A stretch of 64,000 bases of DNA from Sulfitobacter noctilucicola (GTDB lineage: Bacteria > Pseudomonadota > Alphaproteobacteria > Rhodobacterales > Rhodobacteraceae): the NCBI RefSeq assembly GCF_000622385.1, contig NZ_JASD01000008.1:1240001-1304000 (forward strand), given 5' to 3'. The translations under genes were made by a program, and so were the position numbers. The notes under the pieces are model-generated. The model worked only from the letters and a program-made list of their open reading frames with translations, made no database searches and was not told the DNA's origin. Shown here one piece after another: positions 36,138 through 45,784 of this stretch; the stretch's first letter is position 1; each line of letters starts with the position of its first letter.

Positions 36138-36872
36138 TCAATCCGCCTGCTCGATTACACCGATAATCGGCCCCAACGTGGTGAACCCGATACCACTGCG
36201 GCCCAGATCGGGAGCCCGCATGCGCGAGATGTTTCCGTCGAAGTAAAGGGCGTTGCGCATTCCAAGATGATCACGAAACAACCGCCCGAATTCGTGGAAC
36301 GTCACGGCGGCGTCAGAGATTGCAAAAACCGCCCTCTGCCCGTCCGGCGTTGTGCCAACGCCATTGCGGATATAACGCGATGTGCTGTCAGGCAGAAAAC
36401 GCGGGTGCAGCGCACCTTCGATCACAAGCATCGGGCCGGACTGCGTGGCAGAACGGCATTGCGGGTTCTCTTTCTGGTAGTCCAGTGTCTCGAACACATC
36501 GGCACGCCCCTCGCGCAGACACAACACACCGTTTGGCAACAGACCAAAGTTGCCGGGACCCGCGTTCGGGATCACCTTTTGCACTTCGCGCCCATTCTCA
36601 AGGTAATGCCCGACCGGACGGCGATCTTCGTGATACATACCTGCGTTCGTGGCAAACCCCAGCTTTTGGCCCTGCTTGCCCAGCGCAGCATTCACGTTGC
36701 CGAAATAGCCGTAAGGCTCGCCCGTGTCGTCAGCCAGAAAAAGCTCAAGCCGTTCCTTGGCCAGATCCACTTCACAAATTGTATAGGGCTTGTCTTCGAA
36801 TGCTTCGCTCCGGCACTCTGCGGCGACGGCGGGCATGGCCCACATCAGACCCAGCAGCGCCAGCGTTCTCAT
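36138..36872 (-). CDS. Phosphodiester glycosidase family protein (DUF2233/NAGPA type), exported
   Basis: 244 residues. A Sec signal peptide covers about residues 1-18 ([15 protein letters not shown]). The body has [35 protein letters not shown] and a terminal [13 protein letters not shown], matching the NAGPA/DUF2233 phosphodiester glycosidase domain. Some relatives act on peptidoglycan or exopolysaccharide linkages; the substrate here is unknown. Its start overlaps the rbfA stop (ATGA), so it is co-transcribed with rbfA and truB. Confidence 0.84.
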   Translation of the reverse strand: MRTLALLGLMWAMPAVAAECRSEAFEDKPYTICEVDLAKERLELFLADDTGEPYGYFGNVNAALGKQGQKLGFATNAGMYHEDRRPVGHYLENGREVQKVIPNAGPGNFGLLPNGVLCLREGRADVFETLDYQKENPQCRSATQSGPMLVIEGALHPRFLPDSTSRYIRNGVGTTPDGQRAVFAISDAAVTFHEFGRLFRDHLGMRNALYFDGNISRMRAPDLGRSGIGFTTLGPIIGVIEQAD

Positions 36873-37294
36873 CCCTCGGTAGCCTCGTCTGGCGTGTCAG
36901 GCGCATCCGCATCGCGGCGCACGATATCCTGAGACAGCATGCGTCGGGTCTCGTCCATCTGATCAAACGTCTGGTCGAGTTGAAATCGCAGATCCGGCGA
37001 AAATTTCAGTGTCAGTTTCTGTGCGACCTGCTTGCGCAACTCCGCCTTGTTCCGCGCCAGCAGCTTGAGCAGATCGTCCTGCCCTTCACCACCCAGCGGC
37101 AGAACATAGGCCGTCGCAATCTTGAGATCCGGCGACGTGCGCACTTCGCCCACAGTGATCGACATGCGGTTCAGTTCCGGATCGTGTACATCCCCGCGAG
37201 CCAGTACCTCTGACAATGCGCGGCGGATGGTTTCACCGACCCGAAGCTGGCGTTGTGACGGGCCTGCGCCCTCATGAAACTTGTTCTTTCCCAT
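36869..37294 (-). CDS. rbfA: Ribosome-binding factor A
   Basis: 141 residues. [39 protein letters not shown] and the KH-like tail [16 protein letters not shown] identify RbfA. It binds the 30S subunit during late 16S rRNA maturation. An acidic tail ([14 protein letters not shown]) extends past the core, common in alphaproteobacteria. It is divergent from dapB with about 90 bp between them. Confidence 0.95.
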   Translation of the reverse strand: MGKNKFHEGAGPSQRQLRVGETIRRALSEVLARGDVHDPELNRMSITVGEVRTSPDLKIATAYVLPLGGEGQDDLLKLLARNKAELRKQVAQKLTLKFSPDLRFQLDQTFDQMDETRRMLSQDIVRRDADAPDTPDEATEG

Positions 37295-37382
37295 ACGCCT
37301 TACCTATGCGCTTGCATTGGCTTTGCCAAGGAGCAGCAAGCGGGCTAAACGGGAAGGCGTCGCGTCAACAGGAGTGCAAAAG

Positions 37383-38204
37383 ATGGCCACCAATCCCCGC
37401 ATAGTGATCACCGGTACATCAGGCCGGATGGGGCAAACCCTGATCGGCTTGATCGTGGCATCCGAAAAGATGACCCTCACCGGTGCCATAGAGCGAAGTG
37501 GCCATGACTGGATCGGGCGTGATGTGGGCGAAGCGATGGGCGGTGCACCTCTTGGCGTGATCGTAACGGAAGATGTCGCAGGTGCCTTTGCGCAGGCCGA
37601 TGCCGTGATCGACTTTACCGCCCCCGCTGCGACAATCGCCTTTGCGCAAGCTGCGGCAGAGGCGGGGATCGTGCATGTGATCGGCACAACCGGCATGACA
37701 GACGCAGAGATCGCAGCACTGAAACCCCATGCCGCCCGTGCCACAATCATCCGTGCGGGCAACATGAGCCTGGGTGTGAATCTGCTGACCCAACTGACCA
37801 AACGCGTTGCCGCAGCGCTAGACGATGATTACGACATTGAAGTGATTGAGGCCCACCACAACCAGAAAGTGGACGCCCCTTCGGGTACAGCCCTCATGCT
37901 TGGCGAAGCGGCAGCCGAAGGGCGCGGTGTAAAGCTGACAGATGTATCGGACAGAGGTCGCGACGGCATCACGGGTGCCCGCAAGCGCGGTGATATCGGT
38001 TTCACCGCCATTCGCGGCGGCGACATCATCGGCGAACACGATGTAATGTTTGCCGCAGCAGGCGAACGGATCATCCTGCGTCATGTTGCGTCTGACCGCT
38101 CAGTGTTTGCGCGTGGCGCGTTGAAGGCCGCGCTTTGGGGTCAGAATCGTAAAGCAGGCGCGTATGACATGCTGGATGTTCTAGGGCTTTCAGAGCCTGA
38201 TTAA
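37383..38204 (+). CDS. dapB: 4-hydroxy-tetrahydrodipicolinate reductase
   Basis: 273 residues. The nucleotide-binding motif is [13 protein letters not shown] near the N-terminus. The substrate-binding core is [16 protein letters not shown], with the catalytic His pair and Lys. It reduces HTPA to tetrahydrodipicolinate with NAD(P)H in lysine and diaminopimelate synthesis. I chose ATG 37383, with AACAGGAG upstream; a longer frame starts before it but overlaps the rbfA start region. Confidence 0.96.
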   Translation: MATNPRIVITGTSGRMGQTLIGLIVASEKMTLTGAIERSGHDWIGRDVGEAMGGAPLGVIVTEDVAGAFAQADAVIDFTAPAATIAFAQAAAEAGIVHVIGTTGMTDAEIAALKPHAARATIIRAGNMSLGVNLLTQLTKRVAAALDDDYDIEVIEAHHNQKVDAPSGTALMLGEAAAEGRGVKLTDVSDRGRDGITGARKRGDIGFTAIRGGDIIGEHDVMFAAAGERIILRHVASDRSVFARGALKAALWGQNRKAGAYDMLDVLGLSEPD

Positions 38205-38305
38205 GCTCGATCATCGTCATCCGAGACAATTTTTATTCACTAAGTGTGAAACCTTTTGGCCGCGTTGCACGTATATACTGTGATCGCCGCAAAAGGAGTT
38301 GTCTC

Positions 38306-38662
38306 GTGAAATATATCGCACCCGCCCTCTGTGCTCTCGCAATGTCAGTCGGGGCACCTGCCTTTGCAGAGTTTCAGCAAGTCACGTCACGTGATGCATT
38401 TCTCGATCTTGTCGGCGGCAAAACCCTGACGCGGCCCTTGGTGAAGATCGAGGTAAAGCCGAACGGACAGATTTCCGGCAGCGGTGCTTCGTGGGAAATC
38501 GCAGGCAAGTGGTCATGGGAAAACGGTTATCTCTGTCGCAGCCTTGAGTGGGGCGGTGATGATCTGGGATACAACTGCCAAGAAGTAAAAACCGATGGCC
38601 GGAAGGTGCGTATCACGTCCGACAAAGGTGCCGGTGAAAGTGCGGACTTCCGTCTGCGCTAA
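38306..38662 (+). CDS. Small exported protein, conserved hypothetical
   Basis: 118 residues from a GTG start with AAAAGGAG 8 nt upstream. A clear signal peptide (about 1-21, ALCALAMSVGAPAFA) is followed by a compact domain with two Cys (LCRSLEW, YNCQEV) that could form a disulfide. No family name is recognised; the fold suggests a small beta-rich periplasmic protein. A TATACT box lies at 38274-38279. It is convergent with the DUF1674 gene, 18 bp apart. Confidence 0.75.
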   Translation: MKYIAPALCALAMSVGAPAFAEFQQVTSRDAFLDLVGGKTLTRPLVKIEVKPNGQISGSGASWEIAGKWSWENGYLCRSLEWGGDDLGYNCQEVKTDGRKVRITSDKGAGESADFRLR

Positions 38663-38680
38663 AGCTTTCGGGAGCAGTCA

Positions 38681-38980
38681 TCAGAAATCGACGGCAAGTC
38701 CCTTCTTCTCCCAATCACCATAACGAACAGGCTCCGGTCCGTCTCTGCCGCCCAATTCGGGCGGCATATCTATTTCTGCGGCTTTCTTGCGCCGCTCTTC
38801 CGCCTCTGCCAGCGCACGTTGCGCGGCGGGGGGGATGGGTTTTGGTGCTGGTTTGGGGTTCGGTGCAGGCTGCCCCGGCAAATCAGGGGCTGGCACAGGG
38901 GTCGGCTGACCCGGTGTGTCGGGGATCGGGCGCGGTGCTGGATCGCCGGAAGCGTCCATTTCAACAAACTTGTCGGTCAT
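38681..38980 (-). CDS. DUF1674 family protein (SDHAF4-like)
   Basis: About 99 residues. The N-terminal 50 are Pro-rich. The C-terminus ELGGRDGPEPVRYGDWEKKG is the DUF1674 signature shared with succinate dehydrogenase assembly factor 4, which helps mature flavinylated SDH in mitochondria and some alphaproteobacteria. The start is ambiguous: ATG 38980 (AGAGGA close upstream) or ATG 38998. No sdh genes are in the window. It is divergent from the RsmB gene. Confidence 0.83.
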   Translation of the reverse strand: MTDKFVEMDASGDPAPRPIPDTPGQPTPVPAPDLPGQPAPNPKPAPKPIPPAAQRALAEAEERRKKAAEIDMPPELGGRDGPEPVRYGDWEKKGLAVDF

Positions 38981-39057
38981 ATCGTCCTCTTGAGGCATGT
39001 CTACCTTTGATATACGTCGCAAACTGTCACGGACAACCCGCATAGGAACGCCGCATC

Positions 39058-40332
39058 ATGTCACAAACCGGAGTGCAGGCCCGCCGCAGCGCCGTTTACC
39101 TGCTGGATCAAATCCTTGGAGAAGAGCCTCGGCTGATGTCCGAACTGCTGGCTGGCGGTGCGCTCGACAAACTATCGCCTGATGACCGCGCCCGTGCGCA
39201 GCGCCTGGCTACAGAAACCTTGCGCGGATTGGAGCGGGCAGACCGTCTGCTGCAAAAGCACCTGAAAAAGCCCCCGGTCCTGACCATCCAGAACGTGCTG
39301 CGCGTGGGAACTGTCGAGCTGTGTCACGGCGGTGCAGCACACGGTGTGGTCAACGCAATGGTCAATCTTGTGGCGCAACACAACAAGCTCAGTCACCTGA
39401 AAGGCCTGACAAACGCGGTCTTGCGCAAGATTGCGGCGGACGGCCCTGCCGCATGGGACGCCCTGCGCGCACCGCGTCTGCCCAAATGGTTGCGTGGTCC
39501 TTTAGTCGAGGCGTGGGGCGCTGACGCAATGGCAGCGATGGAAGCGGCGCACTTCGCGGGCGCACCGCTTGATCTGACGGCCAAGGGCGATGCGCAAGCT
39601 GTTGCGGATGCCGTGAACGGCACACTGCTGCCAACTGGCACGATCCGCATCACCAATCCCGGTCAGGTTTCGACCATGGCAGGATTTGACACAGGCGACT
39701 GGTGGGTTCAGGACGCCGCCGCTGCCATTCCCGTCAAAATCCTCGCACCGCAAGAGAGCGAAAACATTCTTGATCTTTGCGCGGCACCGGGCGGCAAAAC
39801 CATGCAACTGGCAGCAGCCGGTGCACAGGTCACGGCAGTGGACGATTCAGCACCACGTATGATCCGGCTGAAGCAAAACCTTGAGCGTGTGGGCCTAAAA
39901 GCCAAGACGCTGACCAAGGATGTGCGCGCGGTCAAAGGGACATTCGACGCGATCCTGCTTGATGCACCATGCTCTGCCACCGGTACAATCCGCCGTCACG
40001 CGGACCTGCCCTACGCCAAAGACGGTTCCGAATTCGGCGACCTGATCGGCATGCAGGGAGAATTCATCGACCACGCATGGAGCCTTCTTAAACCTGGTGG
40101 CCGAATGGTGTTTTGCACGTGTAGCTTGCTGCCGGACGAAGGCGAGGTCCAGATCGACGAGGCGCTTGAGCGTCATGAAGACATGACTGTTGACCAAAGC
40201 GTGTTGAGCTTGCCAGGTATCGACCCTGAGTGGATCACGCAAGAAGGCGGGCTTCGTCTGCGACCTGACTACTGGCCGGAAACGGGCGGTATGGACGGGT
40301 TCTATATCGCCTGTTTGCGCAAAGCGGACTAA
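39058..40332 (+). CDS. rsmB: 16S rRNA m5C methyltransferase, RsmB/NOL1/NOP2 family
   Basis: 424 residues. An NusB-like N-terminal RNA-binding domain spans about 1-140 (ARRSAVYLLDQILGEE). The methyltransferase domain has ILDLCAAPGGKTMQLAAAGA for AdoMet. The two active-site cysteines are in LLDAPCSATGTIRRH and VFCTCSLLPDEGEVQ. RsmB methylates C967 of 16S rRNA. The last coding base abuts the stop of the convergent PhnD-like gene. Confidence 0.92.
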   Translation: MSQTGVQARRSAVYLLDQILGEEPRLMSELLAGGALDKLSPDDRARAQRLATETLRGLERADRLLQKHLKKPPVLTIQNVLRVGTVELCHGGAAHGVVNAMVNLVAQHNKLSHLKGLTNAVLRKIAADGPAAWDALRAPRLPKWLRGPLVEAWGADAMAAMEAAHFAGAPLDLTAKGDAQAVADAVNGTLLPTGTIRITNPGQVSTMAGFDTGDWWVQDAAAAIPVKILAPQESENILDLCAAPGGKTMQLAAAGAQVTAVDDSAPRMIRLKQNLERVGLKAKTLTKDVRAVKGTFDAILLDAPCSATGTIRRHADLPYAKDGSEFGDLIGMQGEFIDHAWSLLKPGGRMVFCTCSLLPDEGEVQIDEALERHEDMTVDQSVLSLPGIDPEWITQEGGLRLRPDYWPETGGMDGFYIACLRKAD

Positions 40333-41085
40333 TCAGAAAGTGGCATCTGGCGGGTTTGGCACCGCGCAATAAGCATCGTGCGAAATCCTAACGACGCCGT
40401 TCAGCCCCAATACCTCCCGATCTGCATGATCCAGCGCAGCAACCGCTGCGCGAACGCCTTCAAACATTGCATCGGCCTGCGCCGCATCCGCTGTGATGTA
40501 GGGCGTTGCCGGTGTCGGGGCGGTATAGGTCAGCACGCGCAGATTCTTTCCGTGCGTATCATACCGTTCTATAAACCGGTAGGTATGCGCGTCTACGAAC
40601 GCAATGTCCGCAGATCCCTCCGCCACCGCCTTGGCAGAAAGCACATGCCCGCCGCTTTCCTTTCGGTCGGTGAACCAAAACCCATGTTCCTGCGCTAGGT
40701 GGTAAGCAGTTCCGTACCCTGACTGCGAACAGGATTGGTTGAACACAAACCGCGCATCCTGAAAATCGGACAGCGCCTCACGCGGGTCATCTGCCCGCAC
40801 CAGAACGGCGCTTTTGTAATGTCCTGCGGGGCATCCCTCCAGACCGAAGTCGGGCGTACCAACCAATGCTACGTGACCGTTCAGGGTGGTGCGATAGGGC
40901 AGGCCGCAGGTCTGGCTGAACACCAGATCAGGCGACAGCCAGACGTCAAACTCGTCCGCATCATTCGACAATTCTCTCGGTACCTCTATGCCACGAGCGG
41001 CAAATGCCTGCCGGATCAACCCCCAATATCGGGCATTCTCCGCCGCGATTTCGGGGCGGTTGTACATCATCAGGCTGGCAATCAT
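40333..41085 (-). CDS. PhnD-like phosphate/phosphonate-type substrate-binding protein without signal peptide
   Basis: 250 residues. The segments FSQTCGLPYRTTLNGHVALVG, FNQSCSQSGYGTAYHLA and GSADIAFVDAHTYRFIERYD match the periplasmic-binding fold of PhnD/PtxB relatives. The chain begins MIASLMMYNRPEIAAENARY, directly in the fold, with no signal peptide. It may therefore be cytoplasmic, or the true start may be misjudged. No ABC transporter genes flank it. It is convergent with rsmB and divergent from the heparinase-like gene. Confidence 0.78.
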   Translation of the reverse strand: MIASLMMYNRPEIAAENARYWGLIRQAFAARGIEVPRELSNDADEFDVWLSPDLVFSQTCGLPYRTTLNGHVALVGTPDFGLEGCPAGHYKSAVLVRADDPREALSDFQDARFVFNQSCSQSGYGTAYHLAQEHGFWFTDRKESGGHVLSAKAVAEGSADIAFVDAHTYRFIERYDTHGKNLRVLTYTAPTPATPYITADAAQADAMFEGVRAAVAALDHADREVLGLNGVVRISHDAYCAVPNPPDATF

Positions 41086-41252
41086 TTCACATCTCTCGCG
41101 CTCAATTCTCGGGTTCTCTTACCGCGCCGCCCATCGGTGCAACACCCGCAATCCGCCGATTGACCCTGCTTGGGGCGAAAAGCGGTGACTCGGCCTCTGG
41201 TCCGGTATATGGTTGCGCAAAACGCCATCAGAGCGTCAAGGGCAGTTGCAGT

Positions 41253-43001
41253 ATGTTCAATATTACGAGTCTCAGGGCGCGTCAGGCGCGGGTATTGAAT
41301 GCCGTTCATGCGGCTATTGCCACGCGCACCAAGGCCACTGTCAAAGGCTTCGTTTCTTCCCCCGAACCACGTACCATCGGCTCTTTCGCGCGGGGCCGAC
41401 AGCTCATCGCGGGCAACTACCTTTTCGCGGGCACCTTAATCAATGCACCGGGCCATACTTTGTGGGAAGTTGAGCCACCGGATGGGGCTTATGCCGCTGA
41501 ATTGCAGGGGTTTTCATGGCTTGATGATCTTGCTGCGGTCGGCGACGGCGCGGCACGCACTGCGGCGCAGACATGGCTCTGGGGGTGGATCGACACCTAC
41601 GGCAAGGGCCGAGGTCCGGGTTGGTCCCCTGATCTGACGGGCCGCCGCCTGATCCGCTGGATCAACCACGCGCTGTTTGTACTGCGCGGTCAGGAATCCG
41701 ATCAAAGCAAAGCATTCTACCGCTCACTGGAGCAACAGACACAGTTTCTCTCCCGCCGTTGGCGGGGGGCCGCGCCGGGCCTGCCGCGTTTTGAAGCGCT
41801 GACAGGGCTAATCTATGCGGGCCTCGCACTTGAGGGAAAAGAGGCGCTTGCAGATCCGGCCATCAAGGCGCTTGCGCGTGAATGTACCACCCAGATCGAC
41901 GCGCAGGGGGGGCTGCCGACCCGAAATCCCGAAGAACTGCTGGCCGTCTTTACCCTGCTGACATGGGCTGCCGCAGCGGTCAGTGACGCCGGCCGCGGAT
42001 GCCCCAAAGAACACCTTGCCGCGATTGAACGGATCGCCCCGACACTGCGCTCGCTGCGTCATACAGATGGCGGTCTCGCGCGGTTTCACGGGGGCGGGCG
42101 CGGTGCCGAAGGATGGCTTGATCATGCTTTGGCCGCAAGCCGGATCAAGACATCACAACCGGGCGGGCTTGCGATGGGATATGCGCGCCTGTCAGCAGGG
42201 CGGACAAGCATCGTCATTGATGCGGCCCCTCCGCCCAGCGGTGCCGCATCCGCCAATGCACATGCCTCGACACTTGCATTCGAGCTGACATCAGGGCGCA
42301 GGCCGCTGGTGGTCAACTGCGGCTCCGGCGCTTCTTTTGGACTGGATTGGCGGCGAGCAGGGCGCGCCACGCCGTCCCACTCCACGCTCAGCCTTGGCGG
42401 CTATTCAAGCGCTCGCCTTGCCGATCCCGACCCTGCAACAGGCAAAGAGGCGCTGATCGGCGGGCCGGGCCACGTGCCTGTCGAAATTTCCCATGCACCG
42501 GACGGCCTGCGGTTTCAGGGCGGGCACGACGGATATCTGCTCTCCCATGGACTGACCCACGCCCGCACACTTGAGCTGACATCTGACGGTCGTGGTCTTG
42601 CGGGCGAGGATATGTTGCTGGCCCTTGAAGACGCAGACAAGCGGCGCTTTGATGCGGCGCTGGATGCAGGCAAGCTTAAGGGACTGCGTTTTGACATCCG
42701 GTTTCACCTGCACCCGGATGTAGACGCCACACTTGATCTTGGCGGCGCTGCAATTTCGATGGCGCTCAAAAGCGGTGAAATCTGGGTCTTCCGCCATGAC
42801 GGTATTCACAATTTGACCCTTGAAGCAGGGGCTTATCTGGAAACGACACGTCTCAAGCCACGTGCCGCACAGCAAATCGTTCTGTCGGGAACCGCATTTA
42901 CCTACGCAAATCGGGTCCGCTGGTCCTTGTCCAAAGCGCAGGAAACTGCGATTGGCGTGCGGGACTTATCCATTGATGAGCCGCAATACGACGAAGACTG
43001 A
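41253..43001 (+). CDS. Heparinase II/III-like protein
   Basis: 582 residues. An alpha-helical N-terminal half has RRLIRWINHALFVLRG, and GLPTRNPEELLAVFTLLTWA follows. A C-terminal beta domain has PLVVNCGSGASFGLDWRRAG, ATPSHSTLSLGG and ILLSGTAFTYANRVRWSLS-like segments typical of heparinase II/III proteins. Such proteins cleave acidic polysaccharides, but alphaproteobacterial members of this type are uncharacterised and here have no signal peptide. I chose ATG 41253, which leaves the unrelated upstream frame out. The purH gene follows 15 bp later. Confidence 0.83.
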   Translation: MFNITSLRARQARVLNAVHAAIATRTKATVKGFVSSPEPRTIGSFARGRQLIAGNYLFAGTLINAPGHTLWEVEPPDGAYAAELQGFSWLDDLAAVGDGAARTAAQTWLWGWIDTYGKGRGPGWSPDLTGRRLIRWINHALFVLRGQESDQSKAFYRSLEQQTQFLSRRWRGAAPGLPRFEALTGLIYAGLALEGKEALADPAIKALARECTTQIDAQGGLPTRNPEELLAVFTLLTWAAAAVSDAGRGCPKEHLAAIERIAPTLRSLRHTDGGLARFHGGGRGAEGWLDHALAASRIKTSQPGGLAMGYARLSAGRTSIVIDAAPPPSGAASANAHASTLAFELTSGRRPLVVNCGSGASFGLDWRRAGRATPSHSTLSLGGYSSARLADPDPATGKEALIGGPGHVPVEISHAPDGLRFQGGHDGYLLSHGLTHARTLELTSDGRGLAGEDMLLALEDADKRRFDAALDAGKLKGLRFDIRFHLHPDVDATLDLGGAAISMALKSGEIWVFRHDGIHNLTLEAGAYLETTRLKPRAAQQIVLSGTAFTYANRVRWSLSKAQETAIGVRDLSIDEPQYDED

Positions 43002-43016
43002 CAAAAGGACCCTGCC

Positions 43017-44603
43017 ATGCCCGATCTCGCCCCCGTAAAACGCGCGCTGCTTTCTGTTTCTGACAAGACCGGTTTGGTCGATCTGGGCAAGGCCCTGTCA
43101 GGCCAAGGTGTTGAGTTGCTGAGCACCGGCGGCACGGCAAAAGCGCTGCGGGATGCAGGGCTTGAGGTAAAGGACGTCTCCGAAGTGACCGGCTTCCCCG
43201 AGATGATGGATGGCCGTGTCAAAACCCTGCATCCGGTGGTGCACGGCGGATTGCTGGCGCTGCGCGATGACGCAGGACACGTGGCATCCATGAATGAACA
43301 CAATATTGGCGGCATCGATCTGGTGGTCGTGAACCTTTATCCGTTTGAGGAAACCGTCGCCAAAGGCGCGGATTATGACACGGTCATCGAAAACATCGAC
43401 ATTGGTGGGCCTGCGATGATCCGCTCTGCTGCCAAGAACCACGGATTTGTGAATGTCATCGTCGATACCGAAGATTACGCCACCGTGATAGAAGAGCTGA
43501 ATGCCTATCAGGGCCACACCACCTACAAACTGCGCCAGCGTCTGGCCCAAACGGCTTATGCGCGTACTGCGGCATACGATACTGCTGTCAGCACATGGAT
43601 GGCGGCACAGGTGGATGGAGCACCGCGCCGACGGACCTTTGGCGGTACATTGGCGCAAACCCTGCGCTATGGTGAGAACCCGCATCAACAGGCCGCGTTC
43701 TACACCGACGGATCGAATCGTCCCGGCGTGGCGACCGCACAACAGCATCAGGGCAAAGAGCTGTCATACAACAACATCAACGACACCGATGCAGCGTTCG
43801 AGTTGGTGAGTGAATTTGCACCTTCTGACGGTCCGGCCTGTGCGATCATCAAACATGCCAACCCCTGCGGTGTGGCAACAGGCAAAACCATGGTCGACGC
43901 ATACACGCGCGCCTTCGATTGCGACCGCACCTCTGCTTTCGGCGGTATCATCGCACTGAACCAGACGCTGGATGGTGAGACGGCAGAAGCGATCAGCGGG
44001 ATCTTTACCGAAGTTGTCATCGCCCCCGGCGCAGATGCGGACGCGATCGAGATTTTTGGCAAAAAGAAAAACCTGCGCTTGCTGACGACGGACGGCCTCG
44101 CCGATCCGGCAATTGCCCAGCTGACAGCGCGTCAGGTCTCTGGCGGTTGGCTGGTGCAGGACAAGGACGTTGGCCGGATCAGCCGCGATGACCTGAAGGT
44201 TGTAACCAAACGCGCCCCGTCCGAGCAGGAACTGAGCGATCTTTTGTTTGCATGGACTGTCGCCAAACACGTCAAATCCAACGCGATTATCTATGTCAAA
44301 GACGGCGCTACCGTCGGTGTCGGTGCAGGCCAGATGAGCCGCGTGGACAGCACACGAATTGCTGCGCGCAAGGCACAGGACATGGCTGAAGCGATGGGGC
44401 TGCCTGCGCCACTGACCCAAGGGTCGGTTGTGGCATCGGACGCGTTCTTCCCCTTCGCGGATGGTCTGGTCACCGCCGCCGAAGCAGGGGCCACTGCGCT
44501 GATCCAGCCCGGCGGCTCCATGCGCGACGAAGAGGTGATTGCGGCGGCTGACGCGGCGGGCCTTGCGATGGTGTTCACCAACATGCGCCACTTCCGGCAC
44601 TAA
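43017..44603 (+). CDS. purH: Bifunctional AICAR formyltransferase/IMP cyclohydrolase
   Basis: 528 residues. An N-terminal MGS-like IMP cyclohydrolase domain (about 1-195, [31 protein letters not shown]) is followed by AICAR transformylase (about 200-528) with [14 protein letters not shown] and [15 protein letters not shown]. It performs the last two steps of purine synthesis. AAGGA lies 7 nt before the ATG. The spacing to the upstream heparinase-like gene suggests co-transcription. Confidence 0.97.
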   Translation: MPDLAPVKRALLSVSDKTGLVDLGKALSGQGVELLSTGGTAKALRDAGLEVKDVSEVTGFPEMMDGRVKTLHPVVHGGLLALRDDAGHVASMNEHNIGGIDLVVVNLYPFEETVAKGADYDTVIENIDIGGPAMIRSAAKNHGFVNVIVDTEDYATVIEELNAYQGHTTYKLRQRLAQTAYARTAAYDTAVSTWMAAQVDGAPRRRTFGGTLAQTLRYGENPHQQAAFYTDGSNRPGVATAQQHQGKELSYNNINDTDAAFELVSEFAPSDGPACAIIKHANPCGVATGKTMVDAYTRAFDCDRTSAFGGIIALNQTLDGETAEAISGIFTEVVIAPGADADAIEIFGKKKNLRLLTTDGLADPAIAQLTARQVSGGWLVQDKDVGRISRDDLKVVTKRAPSEQELSDLLFAWTVAKHVKSNAIIYVKDGATVGVGAGQMSRVDSTRIAARKAQDMAEAMGLPAPLTQGSVVASDAFFPFADGLVTAAEAGATALIQPGGSMRDEEVIAAADAAGLAMVFTNMRHFRH

Positions 44604-44616
44604 GGCAGGGGGACAG

Positions 44617-45126
44617 ATGCGCATCCTCCTGTGGTCCGCCTTTGCGGCATTCCTGATTGATCAGGTCAGCAAATACGTGGTGATCCATCTGTGGGAACTA
44701 TGGCGGGTGCGCGAAATAGACGTGCTGCCGCCCTATCTCAATTTCCGCTACGGCGAGAACAGGGGCATCAATTTTGGCCTCTTCGGTGACGGCTCGGATA
44801 CAAGCAGATACATTCTCATCGGCCTTGCTCTCGTGATCTCTATCGCGGTTCTGGTCTGGATGCGGCGCGGGACGTTCGGGGCCAAGGAATATATCAGTGG
44901 CGGTTTGCTGATCGGCGGGGCGCTGGCCAATGTGGTGGACCGTCTGGTCTACGGCTACGTGCTCGACTTCCTGAACAACTCCTTGCCCGGCTGGAACAAT
45001 CCGTTTGTCTATAACATTGCCGATATCTTTATTTTTGCAGGTGCCATCGGGCTGATCCTGTTCAGTGAAGACCCCAAGAAGCCGGCTAAATCCAAGGCAA
45101 AACGACCTGCGAAAAAACCTAAGTGA
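44617..45126 (+). CDS. lspA: Signal peptidase II (lipoprotein signal peptidase)
   Basis: 169 residues with four membrane helices. The two catalytic aspartates lie in GALANVVDRLVYGYVLDF and VYNIADIFIFAG; NFRYGENRGINFGLF is also conserved. It cleaves signal peptides from prolipoproteins at the lipobox Cys. The C-terminal tail is Lys/Pro-rich. It sits between purH and a lipoprotein gene (DUF3035), one of its likely substrates. Confidence 0.96.
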   Translation: MRILLWSAFAAFLIDQVSKYVVIHLWELWRVREIDVLPPYLNFRYGENRGINFGLFGDGSDTSRYILIGLALVISIAVLVWMRRGTFGAKEYISGGLLIGGALANVVDRLVYGYVLDFLNNSLPGWNNPFVYNIADIFIFAGAIGLILFSEDPKKPAKSKAKRPAKKPK

Positions 45127-45177
45127 CATTGACCGCCTGCCTGAGATATCAACAGGGCAGCCGTTAGGAGACGACCC

Positions 45178-45681
45178 ATGCGCCGCATTGCCTTGCTCAT
45201 CCTGATCCCGCTTGTCCTTGGGGCCTGCGCCAACAAGGGTTTGCGCGATCTGCGCAACGTCTCCAATGGTCCGAACGAGTTTATGATCCAGCCGAATAAA
45301 CCGCTTGAGACCCCAGGCAACTACAGCGAACTGCCGCCTCCTACGCCGGGTCAGGCAAACCTGACGGATCGCTCTGCCCTGAACGAAGGTGTTATCGCAT
45401 TCGGTGGTCGCCCCGAAGCGGCCGGTGGCCCGATCCCTGCCAGTGATGGTGCGTTGGTTCAACACGCAAGCCGTCTGGGTGTGGCCCCCAATATCCGCGA
45501 GGATCTAGCCGCGCGGGATGCGAAATTCCGCAAAGGCAAAGCGCGTCTGACACAGTTCCGTATCGTGCCGGTGGACCGCTACAACCAAGTTTATCGCCGC
45601 CAGACGCTGGATGCCAACCGCGAGGCCGCGAAGTGGCGCCGTGCCGGTGCCCGCACCCCGTCCGCACCTCCGGCTCAGTAA
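45178..45681 (+). CDS. DUF3035 lipoprotein, BamF-like
   Basis: 167 residues. The lipobox LVLGAC (Cys17) follows a short signal. GPNEFMIQPNKPLETPGNYSELPPPTPGQ is the signature of DUF3035. In Caulobacter the member called BamF is part of the outer-membrane protein assembly complex; that assignment for this gene rests on family membership only. It lies just downstream of lspA. Confidence 0.82.
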   Translation: MRRIALLILIPLVLGACANKGLRDLRNVSNGPNEFMIQPNKPLETPGNYSELPPPTPGQANLTDRSALNEGVIAFGGRPEAAGGPIPASDGALVQHASRLGVAPNIREDLAARDAKFRKGKARLTQFRIVPVDRYNQVYRRQTLDANREAAKWRRAGARTPSAPPAQ

Positions 45682-45784
45682 GGCCCGGCTTACCAGAGAG
45701 CCGCACCTTACAAATTTGTCATTTGCCTTGAATGTGCCCGCCGCGCACGTACTTGCATTATCATATGCGACAACCAAAGGACCG

